Part shown: positions 6,533 to 10,331 of the stretch, piece after piece | How the letters are laid out: each line of letters starts with the position of its first letter | Numbering within the stretch: the first letter of the stretch is position 1 | NCBI GenBank assembly: GCA_902783295.1 | Contig: CACZQT010000461.1 | Location: forward strand, 1 to 10,331 | Reading direction: 5' to 3' | Length of the DNA: 10,331 bases | From: an uncultured Lachnospiraceae bacterium | GTDB taxonomy: Bacteria; Bacillota; Clostridia; Lachnospirales; Lachnospiraceae | The notes under the pieces: generated by a model | Seen by the model: the letters and a program-made list of their open reading frames with translations, nothing else | The model's database searches: none | Told to the model about the DNA's origin: nothing | Position numbers and translations under genes: made by a program

Positions 6533-8221
6533 GTGCCGGCTTCGGAAAGTGCCATGAAACAGTATGATTTCCGGAAGATGTCCTTTTACCAGATCTGGAT
6601 CCGCAGCTTCTGCGACGGAAACGGGGACGGCATAGGAGATTTATACGGTGTATATGATAAGCTGGAATATATCCGCTCTCTGGGTGTGGACGGGATCTGG
6701 TTCAGCCCCATCTATCCCTCGCCCAACGCGGATTATGGATATGATATTTCGGATTATAAGAACATTCACCCGGATTACGGCACACTGGAGCAGTTCCGGA
6801 AGGTGCTTCACCGGGCCCATGAACTGGGGCTGAAGGTCCTGCTGGACCTGGTCATTAATCATACCTCGGATGAACATCCCTGGTTTGTGGAGAGCTGCAA
6901 AGGGAAGGATAATCCTTACAGTGATTACTACATCTGGCGGGATCCCCGATGGAAGGGAGAAGAGAAAATTCCCCCGAATAACTGGTACAGCCAGTTTGAA
7001 GGCCTGGCCTGGGAATATCATCCGCAGCGGGAGCAGTATTATCTGCACATTTTCGCAAAAAAACAGCCGGATCTGAACATGGACAATCCACGTGTCCGGG
7101 AGGAAGTAAAGGACATTATGCGGTTCTGGCTGGATATGGGAGTGGACGGCTTCCGGGAGGACGTCATCACCTATATCTCCAAACATCCGCAGCTTCCTGA
7201 CGGCATTCCCTTCCTTCCTGCCATTAACGGGCTGCCGTTCTACAAGGACGGTCCGAACCTGAACCGGTATCTGCGGGAATTCCGGAAGGTGGTCCTGCAG
7301 TACGGGGCAATCCAGATCGGGGAAGCGCCGATGACGCCTGTAAAAACAGCGCTCACCTATCTGCAGGGGAAAGACCGGGTGCTGGATATGATGATCCAGT
7401 TTGATACCATGATGGCAGACTGTTTCCTGACAGAATACGTACATCACCGCTTCTGGCTGAAAAAGCTGAAGAAGGCCTTCAGCCTCTGGCAGAATGAACT
7501 GGAGGGAAAAGCCTGGAATGCCCTGTATCTGGAGAACCACGATCATCCGAGGGTTATCAGCCGGTACAGGAGCCGGAAATACTGGCGGGAGTCCGGAACC
7601 ATGCTCGCAGCCTGCTATATTCTTCAGCGCGGTACGCCGTTTATCTATCAGGGGCAGGAGATCGGCATGACGAACATCCGCCTGCATTCCATCGACGAGT
7701 ATCTGGATGTAGCGTCTGTTCAGGCGTACCATACCTTTTTCCGCTGGGAGAAAAAAGAGTAGAGGCTGGGAAGAATCTACGTGTCCAGCCGGGATTCTGC
7801 CCGTACACCGATGCAGTGGAGCGGGAAGAAAAATGCCGGGTTTTCGACGGTGAAGCCCTGGTTTACCGTGAATCCGAACTACCGGAAAGTCAATGTGGAA
7901 AGGGAAGAAAAGGATCCGGAAAGCATTCTGAATTTTTACCGGCAGCTGCTTGCCCTGAGGAAAAACAATGATACGCTGCTGTGGGGGCGCTACAGGGAAT
8001 ATTATCCGAAGAGCCGCCGCATCTATATGTACGAACGGCGTTACCGGGGGGAGAGGATTCTGGTAGTCTGTTCTTTCGCGGACCGGGATATCCGGTACCG
8101 CCTGCCGAAAGGTTACGCGGCGGACCGTCTGGAAGAGCTGCTCTGCAACTATCCTGCAGAAGGAAAAACCGGCAGACTGCGGCCCTACGAAGTACAGGTA
8201 TTCCGCTGCCCGCCGCAATAA
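6533..8221 (+). pseudogene. GH13 oligo-1,6-glucosidase-like gene interrupted by an in-frame TAG
   Basis: Alpha-glucosidase of the GH13_31 type; removing the stop gives 562 codons, the normal family length. All four conserved regions lie in the first 409 codons: DLVINH (105-110), GFREDVITY with nucleophile Asp210, IGEAP with acid/base Glu264, and ENHDHPR with Asp337. Val211 after the nucleophile is the residue family studies associate with alpha-1,6 preference. Codon 410 (7760-7762) is TAG, yet the same frame continues with RLGRIYVSSRDSARTPMQW, a highly conserved family segment, and runs to a proper TAA at 8219-8221. The truncated product would lose the last part of the barrel and the whole C-terminal beta domain, so is probably inactive. 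Start GTG 6533 has GGAG five bases upstream within the end of the glycosyltransferase gene; ATG 6554 is the alternative. Point mutation, sequencing error or readthrough cannot be separated here. A GTG at 7781 could only restart the C-domain. Confidence 0.88.
7760..7762 (+). other. in-frame amber codon within the GH13 reading frame
   Basis: The codons around it read GAG AAA AAA GAG TAG AGG CTG GGA AGA, with family-consistent protein on both sides and no frame shift. Single-base changes from AAG, CAG, GAG or TGG would create it. No other visible gene in the window ends in TAG; all complete genes end in TAA or TGA. Confidence 0.9.
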
Positions 8222-8288
8222 GCACGTCGATTCTTTTCCTGATGCGGGGCTCCGCACTCAACGGAGGGAGTTCCTGTACGTTCAAGAT

Positions 8289-8330
8289 AAAAATCAGGTG
8301 CGGGCTGTGTTTCATCAGCCCGCACCTGAT
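8289..8330 (-). terminator. intrinsic terminator of the duplicated-domain secreted protein
   Basis: A perfect 15-base-pair stem (8293-8307 with 8316-8330, ATCAGGTGCGGGCTG and its complement) closes an 8-base loop and, read on the minus strand, is followed at once by a run of U (8293-8289). It lies about 35 bases past the stop codon of the minus-strand gene. On the plus strand the nearest T-run (TGTTTTTG) is about 19 bases beyond the stem, so termination of the GH13 transcript here is possible but weaker. Confidence 0.88.
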
Positions 8331-8364
8331 CAAGTTGCCTGTCTGTGTTTTTGTCTTGAATCTC

Positions 8365-9207
8365 TTACTGCACCTTGTTCAGGCGAATCGAATATTCGTC
8401 ATAGAGGGCAATGGCATTTCCGTCCTGATTCAGTACCACGTTCCAGGTCATATCAGCACCAGATTCTTTGTAGTGGACAGTCATGACATCATTGGTATAG
8501 GCCGGTTTTACAACAGCTGTAAAATCGTTGCTGAAAAGCAGCGTCACAGTACCGTCTTCAGAGACTACGGCAACCATGCCGTCTGCCTGAAGGATCTGGC
8601 TGACAGGGATTTCCGAGCTGTTCATGGTCGCAGAGTTAACTTTCCAGACGCCGGCGAAGGGATTTCCTTCATGTTCCGCTTCGGGTTCCACAACCAGGGC
8701 TTCCTGGCCGGCTTCGGGTTCGGATTCCGCAACAGCTGCAACGGGCTCCGCTTCCTGTTCGTCACCAGACATAAGCTTCAGCGCGATGGAATATACATCG
8801 TAAACAGCTGTAGCGCTGTCGTCTCCATTTTGCGTCACGATCCATGTCATGTCATTGCCAAGCTCTTTATACTGAACAACCATGGAGCTGCCAATGTATA
8901 CCGGCATTACGGAAGCAGTAAAACCATTGCCGAAACGAAGGGTAACCGAACCGTTTTCAGCGACTTCGGCAGTCAGGCTGTCCGCCTGAAGGAGCTGCTC
9001 GACGGGGATCACGGAGCTGTTCATGGTGGCAGACTGAACTTCCCAGGTGCCTGTGAAAGGATTTCCTGCATGTGCCGCTTCCGGTTCTACTACAAGAGAT
9101 TCCTGTTCAGCCGCCTGGCTGCCGGCCTCCGCTGCCTGTACCGGAAAAACAGCTGCCATCGACAGCGAAAGCACCAATGCCAGAAGGGATGCCATCTTTT
9201 TCATCAT
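8365..9207 (-). CDS. secreted protein with two tandem lipocalin-like repeat domains
   Basis: Exported protein of 280 residues; I do not recognise a named family. Residues 1-25 are a Sec signal peptide (basic MMKK, hydrophobic ASLLALVLSLSMAAV, likely cleavage after VQA); there is no lipobox, LPXTG or anchoring segment, so it is probably released. The mature part contains two copies of one domain, about residues 38-145 and 171-276, more than half identical by eye. Each copy has LVVEPEA-H-GNPF, a G-W strand, SATMNSS-IPV, LQAD, a VTL strand, FTA, YKE-G-DMTW and a closing YD-YSI strand. Alternating strands and the opening G-W resemble small lipocalin-like beta-barrels common in clostridial secreted proteins (inference). 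The linker (146-170) is acidic and rich in Ala, Glu and Pro. AAGGAGG (9216-9222) is 8 bases before ATG 9207. It has its own promoter and terminator and is therefore monocistronic. Confidence 0.88.
   Translation of the reverse strand: MMKKMASLLALVLSLSMAAVFPVQAAEAGSQAAEQESLVVEPEAAHAGNPFTGTWEVQSATMNSSVIPVEQLLQADSLTAEVAENGSVTLRFGNGFTASVMPVYIGSSMVVQYKELGNDMTWIVTQNGDDSATAVYDVYSIALKLMSGDEQEAEPVAAVAESEPEAGQEALVVEPEAEHEGNPFAGVWKVNSATMNSSEIPVSQILQADGMVAVVSEDGTVTLLFSNDFTAVVKPAYTNDVMTVHYKESGADMTWNVVLNQDGNAIALYDEYSIRLNKVQ
8380..8697 (-). repeat. second copy of tandem protein domain repeat
   Basis: Codes for residues 171-276. It is the C-terminal copy of the domain, with the same landmarks SATMNSS, LQAD, YKE and DMTW as the first. 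Divergence at many positions indicates an old duplication rather than a recent one. Confidence 0.85.
8773..9096 (-). repeat. first copy of tandem protein domain repeat
   Basis: Codes for residues 38-145 of the secreted protein. It aligns without gaps to the second copy (8380-8697) except near its end, where it is two residues longer around NGDDSATAVYD. The linker motif LVVEPEA-H-GNPF is repeated too, so the duplication unit included the linker. Confidence 0.85.
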
Positions 9208-9229
9208 TCTCTTATCCTCCTTGTTGTGT

Positions 9230-9243
9230 GGGCTTATAAGCCC
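9230..9243. promoter_or_regulatory. perfect palindrome in the leader of the secreted-protein gene
   Basis: GGGCTTATAAGCCC is a perfect 14-base palindrome between the predicted transcript start (about 9249) and the ribosome binding site (9216-9222). It could be an operator placed just downstream of the promoter or a small 5' hairpin protecting the mRNA. No regulator is identified. Confidence 0.55.
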
Positions 9244-9255
9244 GTATTTTTATTC

Positions 9256-9284
9256 ATTGTAGCATTATATTCTGCCGATGACAA
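9256..9284 (-). promoter_or_regulatory. strong extended -10 promoter of the secreted-protein gene
   Basis: On the minus strand, TTGTCA (9279-9284) and TACAAT (9256-9261) are 17 bases apart, and TG at the extended -10 position precedes the -10 (TGCTACAAT). Both hexamers differ from consensus at one position. The predicted leader is about 42 bases. This supports the minus-strand gene over the long plus-strand frame that overlaps it. Confidence 0.8.
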
Positions 9285-9292
9285 GCGGCAGA
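9271..9292. promoter_or_regulatory. inverted repeat around the -35 box: operator or weak terminator hairpin
   Basis: TCTGCCG (9271-9277) and CGGCAGA (9286-9292) are perfect 7-base inverted repeats around an 8-base centre that includes the -35 of the secreted-protein promoter. It could be an operator. It also lies 25 bases after the stop of the peptidase gene, but AATATAATG rather than a U-run follows, so it would be a poor intrinsic terminator. Confidence 0.45.
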
Positions 9293-9317
9293 TTCCGGTG
9301 ACTGCCCGGATCCTGCT

Positions 9318-10331
9318 TTACGATTCCAGAAGTTCCGGCCGGAGCTGCTCCATCAGCCCTTCCAGCGTGCACTCGGCAAAGGGGTTGCTGAGACGGCCGA
9401 GGCGCAGCAGATGGAAATACGGCTTGCTGCCGCCTGCCTGGCAGAGACGGTAATAATCTTCCCAGGCGGCTTCCCGGTCGGTTTCTGAGCGCAGATAGTA
9501 TTCCAGCGCACAGATCTGGGCCAGCGAGTAGTCGATGTAGTAGAACGGATACTTGAAGATATGGAGCTTCTGCATCCAGAATCCGCCCTTCTCCAGAAAT
9601 CCGATGCCGTCATAGTTCCTCCAGGGCATATATTTCTGTTCCAGTTCGTGCCAGAGAGCGTAGCGGTCTTCTGCCTTTGTCAGGCGGCGCAGATACACCT
9701 GCTCCTGGAACTCATCCACACAGGCGCTGTAGGGCAGGAAGATAATGCAGCCCTGCAGGTGATCCCTGCGGTACCGGTCTGCCTTTTCCTTACTGCCCGA
9801 GAAGAAATTCTCCATCCAGGGATGCGTGAAGAGTTCCATGGACATGGAATGGATTTCAGCTACTTCGGAAGTAGAGAAAAGCATATCATTCAGGACTCCT
9901 TCACGGCAGGCGGTAAAGGATTCGAAGGCATGGCCGGCTTCGTGAGTCAGTACGTCGATATCCGCGGTTGTACCGTTGAAATTAGAGAAAATAAAGGGGG
10001 ATTTCAGCTCCGGCAGGAAGGTGCAGTAGCCGCCCATCTGCTTTCCGGGCCTGGTTTCCAGGTCGAACATCTGATGTTCGGTCATGAAATCAAAGAAAGC
10101 TCCGGTTTCCGGGGAAAGTTCCCGGTACATCTGCTGTGCAACAGCTACCAGTTCTTCAGTCGTGCCTTCCGGAACCACATTCCCGTCCGGACCGGTCAGG
10201 GATTCATCGCAGAAGCAGAGCTTGTCCAGACCCAGGGCTTTCCGGCGTTCTTCAAAGATTTCCATCACCACCGGAACCACATGACGGCGGATATTTTCAC
10301 GGAACCGGGCAATATCCTCCCGGGTATAGTC
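9318..10331 (-). CDS. M3-family oligoendopeptidase F (C-terminal part, 5' end beyond window)
   Basis: Zinc metallopeptidase of the M3 family (PepF/oligoendopeptidase F type) that cuts short cytoplasmic peptides. The C-terminal 337 residues are visible, out of about 560-600 for the family. The frame is open to the right edge, where DYTREDIARFRENIRRHVVPVV is a typical internal PepF segment, so the true start lies outside; a GTG at 10280 is internal. The zinc site HEAGH is encoded at 9930-9944 (LTHEAGHAFESF), and the third ligand is the Glu of VAEIHSMSMELF, 29 residues after the first His, as in thimet oligopeptidase. Downstream FMQKLH/FKYPFYYIDYSLAQICALEYY-type residues (PFYYIDYSLAQICA) are the usual substrate-binding tyrosine region. 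It has no signal peptide in view. The next gene, in the same direction, has its own promoter, so this is likely the end of a transcript. Confidence 0.93.
   Translation of the reverse strand, partial: DYTREDIARFRENIRRHVVPVVMEIFEERRKALGLDKLCFCDESLTGPDGNVVPEGTTEELVAVAQQMYRELSPETGAFFDFMTEHQMFDLETRPGKQMGGYCTFLPELKSPFIFSNFNGTTADIDVLTHEAGHAFESFTACREGVLNDMLFSTSEVAEIHSMSMELFTHPWMENFFSGSKEKADRYRRDHLQGCIIFLPYSACVDEFQEQVYLRRLTKAEDRYALWHELEQKYMPWRNYDGIGFLEKGGFWMQKLHIFKYPFYYIDYSLAQICALEYYLRSETDREAAWEDYYRLCQAGGSKPYFHLLRLGRLSNPFAECTLEGLMEQLRPELLES

Noticed and set aside
8243..8256. Small hairpin TGCGG/CCGCA after the GH13 gene as its terminator
   Set aside because: Five-pair stem with no T-run; the 8293-8330 stem is far stronger.
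6641..8257. 538-codon minus-strand open frame antisense to the GH13 gene
   Set aside because: No recognisable domain or ribosome site; long antisense frames are common opposite GC-rich, codon-biased genes. Its persistence across the amber site says nothing about function.
7981..9453. 490-codon plus-strand open frame across the secreted-protein gene
   Set aside because: It is antisense to a gene with signal peptide, ribosome site, promoter and terminator, and its predicted protein is low-quality and repeats only because the opposite strand is duplicated.
1..10331. CRISPR array, tRNA, integrase or defence-island genes
   Set aside because: No spaced direct repeats, cloverleaf, transposase, integrase or nuclease motifs were seen on either strand.

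Overview
The window looks like chromosomal DNA from a moderate-GC (mid-50s % by eye) Gram-positive anaerobe of the Clostridia, most likely a Lachnospiraceae relative from gut or rumen. The reasons are strong AGGAGG-type ribosome binding sites, sigma-A-like promoters, a PepF-type M3 peptidase, a LexA-like/UmuC-like mutagenesis pair, and GH10 and GH13 sugar-processing enzymes. The genus is inference. There is no tRNA, rRNA, CRISPR array, transposase or phage structural gene.

Left edge (1-1440, minus strand): a self-cleaving-type S24 (LexA/UmuD-like) repressor is followed by the start of a Y-family translesion polymerase, which leaves the window inside its catalytic SIDE motif. A good promoter precedes the repressor. 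Together they form an SOS-type mutagenesis cassette.

Centre-left (1576-4412, plus strand): behind a divergent promoter lie a cytoplasmic GH10 xylanase-like enzyme, an MgtC/SapB membrane protein 3 bases later, a flavin-binding PNPOx-like protein, a 75-residue two-helix membrane protein, and an overlapping UPF0145/YbjQ protein. The first two are almost certainly cotranscribed. The last two overlap and are probably translationally coupled.

Centre (4413-6531): a very long, nearly perfect palindrome with a GGGGACAGTCCC core fills the gap between convergent genes and touches the stop codon of a small XRE regulator (minus strand). Divergent from the regulator is a GT4 glycosyltransferase resembling glycolipid synthases, with an unusual charged helical tail.

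Centre-right (6533-8221): one base after the glycosyltransferase comes a GH13 oligo-1,6-glucosidase-type gene. All its catalytic residues are present, but an in-frame TAG at 7760 interrupts it while the same reading frame continues to a complete C-terminus. This is the most striking anomaly in the window.

Right (8289-10331, minus strand): a secreted protein made of two tandem copies of a roughly 107-residue domain has a strong promoter, a palindromic leader and a clear intrinsic terminator. Beyond it is the C-terminal part of an M3 oligoendopeptidase F that runs off the right edge.

I found no convincing multi-gene defence system or other new system. The observations most worth following are the amber-interrupted glucosidase, the palindromic element, the duplicated secreted protein and the glycosyltransferase tail.
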